This document shows positions 52,002 to 60,616 of a DNA stretch of 64,000 bases, piece after piece. Within the stretch, counting starts at the first letter, position 1. Each line of letters starts with the position of its first letter. The notes below the pieces were generated by a model. The model worked only from the letters and a program-made list of their open reading frames with translations, ran no database searches and was not told the DNA's origin. Position numbers and translations under genes: made by a program. The stretch is from Anaerolineae bacterium (GTDB taxonomy: Bacteria > Chloroflexota > Anaerolineae > Aggregatilineales > Phototrophicaceae). The stretch is from NCBI GenBank assembly GCA_023382675.1, contig JAHDWN010000018.1:44905-108904 (forward strand). The letters run 5' to 3'.

Positions 52002-53521
52002 TGCAGATTCCCCTGGATCGCCGCCAGCAGCCGTTCTTCGTTGGCGTCGGCGCGGGCGAAGGTTTGCAGCAGCGCGCCCTGGTAAAGCACCATGATCCGG
52101 TCGGAGATGCCGAGGATCTCGATCAGGTCTTCCGAGACGACCAGGATCGACTTGCCCGCCGCCGCCAGATTGGTCAACTGCGCGTAGATCTCCGCCTTCG
52201 CGCCCACGTCGATGCCCTGCGTCGGCGAGATGAAGATCAGGATGTCCGGGTCGCGCAGCAGCCACTTGCCGAGGATGACCTTCTGCTGATTGCCGCCGCT
52301 GAGCGTGCCGACGGGCGCGTGCGTGGACGCCGTTTTCACGTGCATCTGCTCAGCCATCGCCGAGGCAGCGCGATTTTCACGCCGGTTATCGATGAAGGCG
52401 CTCCAACGGCGGAAAAAGCTCAGCGACGGCAGCGTCAGATTGGCGCGCACATCCAGATTGAGCACCAGCCCTTCGGTCTTGCGCTGCTCGGTTAGCAGGC
52501 CGATACCGTGCTGGATGGCTGCCTTGGGTGAGTGCAGTTGCACCGACTTGCCATCCCGGCGGATGACGCCGCTCGTCTCCAGCGTCAGGCCAAAGAGCGC
52601 GCGGGCGAGTTCATTTTGCCCCGCCCCGAGCAGACCGGTCAGGCCGACGATTTCGCCCCGGCGCACCTGGAAGCTGACGTCGCGCACTGTCCGCCCGACC
52701 GAGAGCTGCTCGACTTCGAGCACGGGCGTGTCGTCGCTGGCCTGGTGCTCGCCATGGCGGAAGAACGCCTCGACGCGCTCGCCGATGGTCAACTCGATCA
52801 GCTCCATCTCGGTCGTGCTGGCGACATCGACCGTCTTGACCAGACGCCCGTTGCGCAGCACGGTCGCCCGGTCGCACAAGTTCATGATTTCTTTGAAACG
52901 ATGCGAGATGTAGATGATGGCGATCGCGCGTGATTTGAGCCCGCGCAGCAGCGTCATCAGCAGCGCGGTTTCTTCTTCGGCCAGCGGCGCGGTCGGCTCG
53001 TCGAGGACAAGGATGCGCGGCTTGTGGGAGAGTACCTTGGCGATCTCAACCAACTGCTGCTGCGCCAACGGCAAATCCGCCGCGCGCCGCCGCACGTCGA
53101 CGCCGCTCACACCGAGTTCGCTCAGGATGCGCGCCGCCTCACTGTGTAGTGTGGGCTGATCGACCAGGATGCCGCCGCCCGCCTCACGTCCGAGAAAGAT
53201 GTTATCTGCCACCGACAGCTGTGGGACTAGGCTCAGGTCTTGATAGACGACGCCAACGCCGCTGCGCAGGGCTGTGCGCGGCTGCTGGAAACGGACGGGC
53301 TTGCCGTCGATGATGATTTCACCTGCGTTCGGCTGGTAGACCCCAGCTAGAATCTTCATGAGCGTGGATTTGCCAGCGCCGTTTTGCCCGATGAGCGCAT
53401 GGATTTCACCGGCCGCCGCCGAAAAATCGACCTCGGATAGCGCCATGACACCGGGAAAATGCTTTGTGATGCCGCGCATTTCGAGTAGCGGCGGCGCGGT
53501 TGTGGCACGGGGGGCGCTCAT
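51998..53521 (-). CDS. Sugar ABC transporter ATP-binding protein (RbsA/MglA-like, two NBDs)
   Basis: 507 residues from the ATG at 53521, which has a GAGGAT site upstream; an earlier TTG is less likely. Two nucleotide-binding halves: the first has Walker A GQNGAGKST and LPLAQQQLVEIAKVL before ILVLDEPTAPL; the second has a degenerate Walker A (GLLGAGQNELAR) and signature LSGGNQQKVILGKWL. This asymmetric tandem design is typical of ribose/galactose importers. It powers the adjacent permease pair with the periplasmic binding protein encoded just upstream. Confidence 0.94.
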   Translation of the reverse strand: MSAPRATTAPPLLEMRGITKHFPGVMALSEVDFSAAAGEIHALIGQNGAGKSTLMKILAGVYQPNAGEIIIDGKPVRFQQPRTALRSGVGVVYQDLSLVPQLSVADNIFLGREAGGGILVDQPTLHSEAARILSELGVSGVDVRRRAADLPLAQQQLVEIAKVLSHKPRILVLDEPTAPLAEEETALLMTLLRGLKSRAIAIIYISHRFKEIMNLCDRATVLRNGRLVKTVDVASTTEMELIELTIGERVEAFFRHGEHQASDDTPVLEVEQLSVGRTVRDVSFQVRRGEIVGLTGLLGAGQNELARALFGLTLETSGVIRRDGKSVQLHSPKAAIQHGIGLLTEQRKTEGLVLNLDVRANLTLPSLSFFRRWSAFIDNRRENRAASAMAEQMHVKTASTHAPVGTLSGGNQQKVILGKWLLRDPDILIFISPTQGIDVGAKAEIYAQLTNLAAAGKSILVVSEDLIEILGISDRIMVLYQGALLQTFARADANEERLLAAIQGNLQ

Positions 53522-53616
53522 CAATGTGATCCTCAAGACGCAATTGTATGCAGTATAGGGGGGATGGCAGATGCTAGCCTACCACCCCCGAATCTAGTTT
53601 GCGAATGCGCTGAAAG

Positions 53617-54651
53617 TCAATTGCTGAAGCGTTGGCCGTAATCCGCGACGATGTTGCCAACTGGCAGCTCGAACGGGAACGCCGCGATGTTGTCCGCCAA
53701 ATCGACCGAAAGCTGCTGGAAGCCAGCCAGGTTCTCCGTCGTGACCATCGCACCCGGCATATAGTAGGTGGCCGGGAACTGAACGCCAGTAGCGACCAGA
53801 TAGGCTGCGTAGACGTTCCAGAAGCCGTTGTACTGGGGCAGCAGCGCGACGGTGCTGCGCAGCGATCCATCCGCCACGCCTGCGAGGCCGACTTCCGTGC
53901 CGTCGTAGGAGACGAGCAGGATGTCCTCGCGCCCGGCGCGACGCAGCACGTCACTGGCGGGAACGGTCAGCGAGTCGCTCAGGCCGTAGATCAGGTCGAG
54001 ATCGGGGTACGCAGTCAGCCAGTTTTCTGTGAGAGCAACCGCCTTATCGGCTTCCCAGTTGCCGGTCGATTCGGCAGCAACCACGGTGATGTTCGGGTAA
54101 TTTGCCAGCACGTCGGTGAACCCGCCGGAACGATTGGTGTTGATGTCCTGCCCTAATGCGCCGAGGAGGATGGCGACGTTGCCGCGCGGCTCGCCGTACT
54201 TCTCGGTTAGGAGTTGGACAGCGTACTGCGCGACGAGCGAGCCGTTGACGCGCTCCTCAAAACCGAGCACGGTCGCGCAGCCATCCATGTAGCTGAATAG
54301 GCAGACGACCGGGATATTCGCGGCGGCGGCCTGCTCCATGGCCGGGCCGAATGCGTTGGCATCGAGCGGGTTGATCGAGATGGCAGCGACGCCCTGGTTG
54401 ACCAGATCTTCGAACGCCTCCACCTGCCGTGTGACGTCGCCCTCGCCGCTGGTGACGATCAACTCGAAACCATTGCGACGTGCCGCTTCTTCGCCACCCG
54501 CGACCTGGGCAATCCAGAACGGGTTATCCGTGCCGAGCTGCACCAGGCCGATGCGCAGCGGCGCATCCTGCGCGCCCACCGCACCAATGCCAACCGCGAG
54601 CACCAAAAACAACGAAACTACTAACATGAGAAAGGGCATCTTGCGTTTCAT
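53617..54651 (-). CDS. Sugar ABC transporter substrate-binding protein (RbsB-like)
   Basis: 344 residues from the ATG at 54651, with GGAG six bases upstream. The signal peptide (MKRKMPFLMLVVSLFLVL, then GAVGAQ) is followed by a type I periplasmic-binding fold: RIGLVQLGTDNPFWIAQVAGGEE, GVAAISINPLDANAF, VVCLFSYMDG and VSYDGTEVGLAGVADG. It delivers sugar to the RbsC/RbsA-type system. It lies between the GntR gene (first in the operon) and the ATPase gene. The tail falls off at a 95-bp gap before the ATPase. Confidence 0.9.
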   Translation of the reverse strand: MKRKMPFLMLVVSLFLVLAVGIGAVGAQDAPLRIGLVQLGTDNPFWIAQVAGGEEAARRNGFELIVTSGEGDVTRQVEAFEDLVNQGVAAISINPLDANAFGPAMEQAAAANIPVVCLFSYMDGCATVLGFEERVNGSLVAQYAVQLLTEKYGEPRGNVAILLGALGQDINTNRSGGFTDVLANYPNITVVAAESTGNWEADKAVALTENWLTAYPDLDLIYGLSDSLTVPASDVLRRAGREDILLVSYDGTEVGLAGVADGSLRSTVALLPQYNGFWNVYAAYLVATGVQFPATYYMPGAMVTTENLAGFQQLSVDLADNIAAFPFELPVGNIVADYGQRFSN

Positions 54652-54696
54652 AACAAACTCCGTTTTCATGACACTCAGCTTGCCTGCGGAAACGAC

Positions 54697-55407
54697 TCAC
54701 TTCGAGTCGTGATTCCCTATTCTTGATTCCGAGTCGCGCAAGTGCGCAATCACTGCGGCATACGCGCGCTCAGGATCGGCAGCCCTAATCGCCTCAAATA
54801 TTGCGACGTGCGCTTGCAACCCCTGCTCTGGCCCACCTGGGACGTTGTACCCCCCGGCGATAACGTCGTGCAGATGGCCGATCAGTGGTTCGAGCAAAAC
54901 GAGCAAGAACGGATTGTGCGTGGCGCGCGCGATGGCGATGTGAAAGTCGAGATCTGCGCTCGACCACTTGTCAATGCTGTCTGCGGCGTGCTCGCGCATC
55001 CGATCCAAGCATTCTTCCAGCGTCGCGATATCCTCCTCGTTGGCGCACTGCGCGGCCAGGCGCGCGTTTTCGCCTTCGAGCAGACGGCGGGCGTGGAACA
55101 GGTCACTCAACGCCTCCTGCGTGCCAACCATGCGCAGGTAACGCCCCAGCGCGCTGCGCGTGTGCTCTGTGCTCGGCTCGGCCACGTAAGCGCCGCTACC
55201 GTTCTGAATCGTGATCAGCCCGCGCTCTTTGAGAAACTTGAAAGCCTCGCGCACGACATTGCGACTGACGCCAAATTGCTCCGCAAGTTGTTGTTCGCTG
55301 GGAAGCTGCATGCCGATATCGAAGGCGCGCTGAATAATCGCTTCTTCGATCTGGTCGGCAATGATTTCGGGGAGGCGCTTAGGTTCAACTTTAGAGAATA
55401 AAACCAT
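54697..55407 (-). CDS. GntR family transcriptional regulator (FadR/FCD subgroup), first gene of the minus-strand operon
   Basis: 236 residues from the ATG at 55407. The N-terminal winged helix (LPEIIADQIEEAIIQRAF, LPSEQQLAEQFGVSRNVVREAFKFL, then GLITIQNGSGAYV) is followed by an all-helical FCD effector domain with LDFHIAIARATHNPFL and a metal/ligand His pair. Such repressors bind sugar-acid-like ligands. A promoter with an overlapping 19-bp inverted repeat is directly upstream, so autoregulation is likely. Confidence 0.92.
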   Translation of the reverse strand: MVLFSKVEPKRLPEIIADQIEEAIIQRAFDIGMQLPSEQQLAEQFGVSRNVVREAFKFLKERGLITIQNGSGAYVAEPSTEHTRSALGRYLRMVGTQEALSDLFHARRLLEGENARLAAQCANEEDIATLEECLDRMREHAADSIDKWSSADLDFHIAIARATHNPFLLVLLEPLIGHLHDVIAGGYNVPGGPEQGLQAHVAIFEAIRAADPERAYAAVIAHLRDSESRIGNHDSK

Positions 55408-55437
55408 TTGCAAGATTTCGTATAGCTGTACTGCTGT

Positions 55438-55482
55438 ATACCTATTCTACAGGTATTCTATCCTGCTGCGGAAAGTTGTCAA
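55438..55482 (-). promoter_or_regulatory. Promoter with overlapping inverted repeat (candidate GntR operator), minus-strand operon
   Basis: On the minus strand, TTGACA (complement of 55477-55482), a 16-bp spacer and TAGAAT (complement of 55455-55460). Directly downstream and overlapping the -10 is ATACCT-N7-AGGTAT (55438-55456). A repressor bound there would cover the start site. Confidence 0.7.
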
Positions 55483-55734
55483 GTAATTGGCTCGAATATG
55501 GCTTTTATGTCGCGATGATCTCTAACGCGCTACGGACTGTCATGATAACTCCATATCGAACACTGCACGGTGTGTGCTTCTTTGACATCACCTTAAACTG
55601 TGCACCAATCCCTAGAAGGGAAGATTTCTGCAAAGTCGCAGGGTGCACCAGGTCGAAGCCAAATACAGTCATTGAGTGCGCGAACAGATTGTCCCTACCG
55701 AGATCGTGGCGCTGCACCACGCATCGCGAATTTC
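55483..55734. other. Intergenic between the divergent GntR genes, no gene supported
   Basis: A small plus-strand ORF (about 94 codons from 55476) and a minus-strand one cross this part. They have no recognisable sequence and lie between two promoters, so I leave them out. It is more AT-rich than its neighbours. Confidence 0.4.
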
Positions 55735-55763
55735 TTGACATGCCTGAGAAAATCGCTTAAATT
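55735..55763 (+). promoter_or_regulatory. Sigma70-type promoter for the plus-strand operon
   Basis: TTGACA (55735-55740), a 17-bp spacer and TAAATT (55758-55763). It would give a leader of about 200 nt before the GntR start at 55970. Confidence 0.7.
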
Positions 55764-55774
55764 GTGCTAACTGT

Positions 55775-55790
55775 TAAATGTCAACATTTA
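55775..55790 (+). promoter_or_regulatory. Candidate operator: 7-bp inverted repeat downstream of the -10 box
   Basis: TAAATGT-CA-ACATTTA, a perfect 7-bp inverted repeat with a 2-bp centre, 12 bp after the -10 box. FadR-type GntR proteins bind palindromes of about 16 bp. The sequence is different from the one in the minus-strand operon, suggesting two distinct repressors. Confidence 0.6.
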
Positions 55791-55969
55791 CATATATAGA
55801 TGCAAAAAGAAGGTTTTCGTGATGTCTTCTGGTTGCAATTGCCCTTCGGTTCCCTCTTTTCAACCGTCTGATTTCCACTCAACTTGTGAGTCGCGCGTTG
55901 GTTTGCTCTTTTCCTGACCGTCAGTATGCTCCTACCACATATTGGCACGAGTGCAGGGAAACGAGATAC

Positions 55970-56737
55970 ATGAAAAAGCGTGATGGCAGCACGAAAACAA
56001 CTCGGCAGCAGCCCCACAATGGGGACGAAAAGCTAACCATTGACGAGGGCGTACGCTACACCGAAGACGCTGATGTATTCTCGACGCTCAAGATGTCGCT
56101 GGCAGATCGTGTTGCCAATTATCTCCGTGAAGCCATCTTCATGGGCAAGCTTGCTCCTGGTGAACAGCTACGTGAGGTTCCGCTCTCCAAGATGCTCGGC
56201 ATCAGTCGAGGACCCATCCGTGAGGCTCTCAATAGACTGGAACGCGAAGGGCTTGTGACGATCCCGCGCAATGGACGCACAATCGTCGCTCGCTTAACAC
56301 GTGAAGATTTCGACGAGGTCTACAGCCTGCGCCTGGGGTTGGAGCGCGTTGCAATGCAGTACGCCATCCGCAATGCCACGCCCGACGAGCTGGATGAGTT
56401 GCAGCGGTTGGTCGATCTCATGATCGAGCGCGTGAACGAGGGAATCACCGAAAAAGAAGCCGCCGACCTCGATCTACAGTTCCACGATGTTCTCTATCAG
56501 GCGAGCCATCACAAACGGTTGCAGTCTGTGTGGTCGGACTTGAGACCACAGATCTACATCTTCCTGCTCAGTCGCAACGTCGCCGATTCCGACTTCCGAA
56601 TTCAGTTGGATCGTCATCAGGAGATTGTCAATGTCATTCGCGCAAAGGATGTTGAACGGGCGATGACAGAAATTGAAACGCATCTCCAGGTGGCATATAC
56701 CCGCATCCTCAAGACTTACGAATTTGATGGAACGTAG
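55970..56737 (+). CDS. GntR family transcriptional regulator (FCD subgroup), first gene of the plus-strand operon
   Basis: 255 residues from the ATG at 55970. The longer reading from 55886 is unlikely because it lies in the leader. The wHTH (LADRVANYLREAIFMGKL, LREVPLSKMLGISRGPIREALNRL, EGLVTIPRNGRTIVA) is followed by an FCD domain (YSLRLGLERVAMQYAI, DLDLQFHDVLYQAS). It is paralogous in type to the other GntR 560 bp away but differs clearly in sequence. It probably controls the Ldh-SDR-kinase operon after it. Confidence 0.92.
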   Translation: MKKRDGSTKTTRQQPHNGDEKLTIDEGVRYTEDADVFSTLKMSLADRVANYLREAIFMGKLAPGEQLREVPLSKMLGISRGPIREALNRLEREGLVTIPRNGRTIVARLTREDFDEVYSLRLGLERVAMQYAIRNATPDELDELQRLVDLMIERVNEGITEKEAADLDLQFHDVLYQASHHKRLQSVWSDLRPQIYIFLLSRNVADSDFRIQLDRHQEIVNVIRAKDVERAMTEIETHLQVAYTRILKTYEFDGT

Positions 56738-56745
56738 GGCGCAGT

Positions 56746-57840
56746 ATGAAGGCGAGATCTGAGACAATCCGTGTGTCCCCACACGAGCTAGAAGCATTTG
56801 CAGCAGCAGCGATGCAGCGCGTCGGCATTCGCGGCGAAGATGCGCGCCTCGCCGCGCAAATCCTGGTCACGACCGATACCTGGGGCGTGCACACACATGG
56901 GACACGCCAGCTTCGCCCGTTGCTTCGCAACTTCCCCGTCAAGCGCTTGTATGCAGACGCCGTTCCTGAAGTCGTCCGCGAGGGTGGTGCGTGGGCGCTG
57001 ATCGATGGACATCATGGGCTGCCTTTCGTGGCGGCGGTGCGGGCAATGGATGTCGCCGTCGCCAAGGCAAAGTTGGTCGGGGTGGGCTATGTCAGTGTCA
57101 TGAACACCAGTCACTTTGGGGCCGCTGGCTACTATACAATCCAGGCCGCACTGGCGGGAACGATCGGCATCGCGATGTGCAACACCGATCCGCAGATGGC
57201 GATTCCGGGCGCACGTGGCAAGGTGCTGGGGACAAACCCGATTGCCTACGCGATTCCCCACAAGGACAAACCCATATTCTTCGACATTGCCACCAGCGCG
57301 GTAGCTGCGAATAAGGTGATCCGCGCCAGAAATCAGGGGCAGACAATCCCTGAAGGCTGGCTGATCGATGCGGATGGCAATCCGACGACTGACCCCAGCG
57401 GCTTCCCCGAGTCGGGCGCCCTGTTGCCGATGGCACTGCACAAGGGCTACGGCTTCGCGCTGCTGGTCGAGACGCTGGCGGGCGTGATGACCGGCGCGGC
57501 CATGGCGCGCCAGCAGCCAAGCTGGGTGGTCGGTGTGCCGGGTAACCCGCCTGGCTTCACCAATCAGGGTCAGGTCTTCATCGCCATCGATGCTGACATG
57601 ATGCTCTCGCCGTCCGAGTTTGAGGGACGCGTCGACTGGCTGGCGGACTACATCCACGAGGTGCCGAAAGCGGCGGGTTCTGAGCGCACGTACCTCCCTG
57701 GCGAGATGGAGTGGGAGCGGCGCGAACGTGCGCTCCGAGAAGGCATTGAACTGCCGCCAGATGTCGTTGAAAGCTTGATCGGGCTGGCGGAAGATGTTGG
57801 GATTTCATTTCCTTTTGCAGCAAATAGTGAAGGCGGGTAG
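56746..57840 (+). CDS. Ldh-family (malate/L-lactate dehydrogenase type 2) oxidoreductase
   Basis: 364 residues. TDTWGVHTHGTRQL (catalytic-region His pair), YVSVMNTSHFGAAGYY (catalytic His), MCNTDPQMAIPGARGKVLGTNP and FDIATSAVAANKV identify the Ldh_2 family. Members reduce alpha-keto acids such as 2,3-diketogulonate, ureidoglycolate-type and piperideine substrates with NAD(P)H. It starts 8 bp after GntR and ends 6 bp before the SDR, so the operon continues. Confidence 0.9.
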   Translation: MKARSETIRVSPHELEAFAAAAMQRVGIRGEDARLAAQILVTTDTWGVHTHGTRQLRPLLRNFPVKRLYADAVPEVVREGGAWALIDGHHGLPFVAAVRAMDVAVAKAKLVGVGYVSVMNTSHFGAAGYYTIQAALAGTIGIAMCNTDPQMAIPGARGKVLGTNPIAYAIPHKDKPIFFDIATSAVAANKVIRARNQGQTIPEGWLIDADGNPTTDPSGFPESGALLPMALHKGYGFALLVETLAGVMTGAAMARQQPSWVVGVPGNPPGFTNQGQVFIAIDADMMLSPSEFEGRVDWLADYIHEVPKAAGSERTYLPGEMEWERRERALREGIELPPDVVESLIGLAEDVGISFPFAANSEGG

Positions 57841-57846
57841 GCAGTC

Positions 57847-58650
57847 GTGACACATCCACTATTTGATTTGCGCGGTCGAGTCGCGCTTGTAACGGGCGCG
57901 GCGCAGGGTATGGGATGTTCAATGGCGATTGGCTTTGCCGAGGCAGGCGCTGATCTGCTGATCTGTGACATCAACGAAGCCGGTGTGCAGGCGACGGCAG
58001 AACACATTCGCGGCCTGGGGCGGCGTGTCGTCGCCACGGGCACGGACATCACCAACATCGCTCAGATCCGCGCCTTGTTTGGCACGCTGGATCGCGAGTT
58101 CGGCAAGATCGATATCCTCGCCAACGTCACTGGCCCCTCGACGCTGGCACGCCCGGAAGATCTGAAGCTGGAAGACCTGGAACGCGTCGTCCATGGGCTG
58201 TTGATCGCCCGCTTCTATGCCTGCCAGGAAGGCGGAAGGCGGATGCTGGCGGCGGGCAAAGGCAGCATCATCAACCTCGGCTCCGTCGGGGGTGTAACGG
58301 CGCTGGGACGCGGCAATATCGCCTACAGCGCGGCCATGGGCGGCGTAATCCAGATGACGCGCGAACTGAGCACCGAATGGGCGAGCCGCAATGTGCGCGT
58401 CAACGCTATTCTGCCCGCGCAAGTGGTCAACCCCGGGCTGGAGCAGCGTATGCGGGACGATCCGACTCTGGAGGCGATGTTCCTGCGCGGCATCCCCATC
58501 GGGCGGATGGGACGTCCCGATGACATCAAGGGGTTGGCAATCTTCCTGGCATCGGATGCTTCTGCCTGGATAACAGGCGCGATCATTCCGATGGATGGCG
58601 GCAATCTGGCGCAGAACGCAGGCGGGACACCGGGTAAAGCTGAGGGTTAA
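57847..58650 (+). CDS. SDR family oxidoreductase, catalytic Lys replaced by Met
   Basis: 267 residues with a GTG start. The cofactor motif is VTGAAQGMG (GxxxGxG), followed by a DxNxAG-like acidic strand (ICDINEAG), NVTGP in the NNAG position and Ser in LGSVGGVTA. The active-site Tyr is in YSAAMGG, where the usual YxxxK Lys is Met (ATG at 58336-58338). The fold and C-terminus (RVNAILPAQVV, DASAWITGAIIPMDGG) are otherwise standard. It may be a variant subfamily or impaired. It sits between Ldh-type and PGDH-type genes. Confidence 0.88.
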   Translation: MTHPLFDLRGRVALVTGAAQGMGCSMAIGFAEAGADLLICDINEAGVQATAEHIRGLGRRVVATGTDITNIAQIRALFGTLDREFGKIDILANVTGPSTLARPEDLKLEDLERVVHGLLIARFYACQEGGRRMLAAGKGSIINLGSVGGVTALGRGNIAYSAAMGGVIQMTRELSTEWASRNVRVNAILPAQVVNPGLEQRMRDDPTLEAMFLRGIPIGRMGRPDDIKGLAIFLASDASAWITGAIIPMDGGNLAQNAGGTPGKAEG

Positions 58651-58656
58651 AAGGCC

Positions 58657-59655
58657 ATGCCAAAGTATAAAGTCATCATCACTGATTTTGGCTCTCCCGA
58701 AAACGAACTTGAAGCGGAAGAGTTTCGGCGCTCCGGGCTGGACGTGGATCTGGTTCGGTTGAATGCCAAGACTCCTGACGAGCTGCTGCCGCACGTGCTC
58801 GACGCGGACGGGCTGATCGTGCAGTGGACTAACATCGATGCCGATATCTTACGTTCGCTTGAACACTGCAAAGTAATCTCGCGCTATGGGATTGGCGTCG
58901 ACATGATCGACTTGGCCGTCGCAGGCGAGTGCGGCATTCCCGTTTGCAACACACCCGAATACTGCATTGACGAGGTCAGTACACACACCCTGAGCTTCAT
59001 TCTGATGCTCAACCGTCAGATTCTGCCCCAACATCGCTATGTGCAAGCGGGCAAGTGGGGTTCGCCTCGTCCGACGCCGCCTTCGCGCCTGTCTGGACAG
59101 ACGGTCGGCGTGGTCGGTATGGGCAACATTGGTCGTGTCGTCGTGCGCAAACTGCTCCCCTTTGGTGTGACCGTGCTGGTCTACGATCCCCATATCGCTG
59201 CCGACCAGGTTGCGGCGGCGGGCGCGGAACAGGTCGAACTCGATGACCTGCTGCGGCGTTCGGATTACGTCAGTCTGCATTGCCCACTCACGGACGAGAC
59301 ACGCCACTTGATCGGCGCCCCCCAGTTCAAGGCGATGAAGCCGACTGCCTATCTCATCAATATGGCGCGCGGCCCGGTTGTCGATCAAGCGGCACTTTAC
59401 GACGCGTTGGTGAATAAGGAGATCGCCGGGGCTGCGCTGGATGTCCTGGAGAAGGAGCCACCATCGCCCGATGATCCGCTGCTGGCGCTGGAAAACGTGA
59501 TCGTCACGCCGCATCTCTCAAGCTGGTCGGCAGAGTCGTTCGTGCAGCTTCGGCGCGAGGTCGTGCAAAACGTCGTCACTGTTCTGCGCGGTGAGCAGCC
59601 GCGATCGGTCGTCAACAGACGCTATCTGGCACACCACCAGGGAGCCGAGTCATGA
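58657..59655 (+). CDS. D-isomer-specific 2-hydroxyacid dehydrogenase (CtBP/PGDH-like)
   Basis: 332 residues. The substrate domain ends at SRYGIGVDMIDLAVAGECG, and the NAD-binding domain has VGVVGMGNIGRVV. The catalytic Arg is in NMARGPVVDQ, the Glu is in LDVLEKEPP (Glu-Pro) and the His is in TPHLSSWSAE, giving the full triad. It interconverts 2-hydroxy and 2-keto acids. It starts 6 bp after the SDR and overlaps the epimerase by 4 bp. Confidence 0.9.
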   Translation: MPKYKVIITDFGSPENELEAEEFRRSGLDVDLVRLNAKTPDELLPHVLDADGLIVQWTNIDADILRSLEHCKVISRYGIGVDMIDLAVAGECGIPVCNTPEYCIDEVSTHTLSFILMLNRQILPQHRYVQAGKWGSPRPTPPSRLSGQTVGVVGMGNIGRVVVRKLLPFGVTVLVYDPHIAADQVAAAGAEQVELDDLLRRSDYVSLHCPLTDETRHLIGAPQFKAMKPTAYLINMARGPVVDQAALYDALVNKEIAGAALDVLEKEPPSPDDPLLALENVIVTPHLSSWSAESFVQLRREVVQNVVTVLRGEQPRSVVNRRYLAHHQGAES

Positions 59656-60605
59656 GCGAAGAACGCTTTCTCGTCACCGGCGCGCTCGGCTGCATTGGCG
59701 CGTGGACGGTCAAGCGGTTGGTGGATGAAGGAACGCCCGTCTGGACGTACGATTTGGGCACAAGCACGCACCGCCTGCGGCTGATCATGGACGATGATGC
59801 CATGGCGAAGGTTCACTTCGTCACGGGCGACATCACCGATTTCGACGCCTTCGAGCGCGTCGTTGCTGACAACGGCATCACCCACATCATCCATCTGGCG
59901 GCGTTCCAGGTGCCGTTCGTGCGCGCCGAACCGGTGCTGGGGGCGAAGGTCAATCTCGTCGGCATGTCGGTCGTCCTCGAATCGGCGAAGCGCCACCTCG
60001 ATCAACTCCGCGGACTCGCGTATGCCAGCTCCATCGCCGTCTATGACCGGGCGGGTGCGGTGTTCACGCCCACCACGCTTTACGGTGTCCACAAGGTTGC
60101 CAACGAGGGCATGGCGCGCATCTACTCGCAGGATTACGGCCTGCACAGCATCGGGCTGCGTCCGCACACAGTCTATGGTCCGGGGCGTGACCAGGGTATG
60201 ACGTCGTCGCCGACCAAGGCAATGCTCGCCGCCGCTGCCGGTCGACCCTACAGGATCACGTTCGGCGGCACGGTCGTGTTCGAACACGCGGATGACATGG
60301 CGAAGGTCTTCATCGACGCGGCGCGCGCCCGTCCGGCGGGCGCAGCGGTCTACGATGCAGGGGGCAGCACCGCCAGCATCGAAGCGATTCTGAACGCAAT
60401 CTTGCAGGTCGCGCCGGAGATGGCCTCCCGGCTGGATCACGACCCGACACCGCTGCCTGTGAGCGCGACGACTCATGCAGAGGAACTCGACGCTGTGTTG
60501 ACAACGCACTGGCGCCCGCTTGCAGACGGCGTGCGCGACACGATCGAACAGTTCCGGGCAGCCATCGTCGCCGGGCGCATCGATGTCGAACGGGCCATGT
60601 CCTAG
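59652..60605 (+). CDS. NAD-dependent epimerase/dehydratase family protein
   Basis: 317 residues. VTGALGCIGAWTVKRL (GxxGxxG), DITDFDAFERVV and HLAAFQVPFV are followed by the catalytic YGVHKVANE (Tyr-x3-Lys) and Ser in YASSIAVYD. Extended-SDR enzymes of this type epimerise nucleotide sugars or oxidise free sugars/uronates. There is no signal peptide. The start overlaps the hydroxyacid dehydrogenase stop by 4 bp; the kinase follows 11 bp later. Confidence 0.88.
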   Translation: MSEERFLVTGALGCIGAWTVKRLVDEGTPVWTYDLGTSTHRLRLIMDDDAMAKVHFVTGDITDFDAFERVVADNGITHIIHLAAFQVPFVRAEPVLGAKVNLVGMSVVLESAKRHLDQLRGLAYASSIAVYDRAGAVFTPTTLYGVHKVANEGMARIYSQDYGLHSIGLRPHTVYGPGRDQGMTSSPTKAMLAAAAGRPYRITFGGTVVFEHADDMAKVFIDAARARPAGAAVYDAGGSTASIEAILNAILQVAPEMASRLDHDPTPLPVSATTHAEELDAVLTTHWRPLADGVRDTIEQFRAAIVAGRIDVERAMS

Positions 60606-60616
60606 AGGAGGGTTGG

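Noticed and set aside
55476..55760. Small ORFs between the two GntR genes
   Set aside because: No family pattern, no ribosome site, and they overlap the promoter and operator region.
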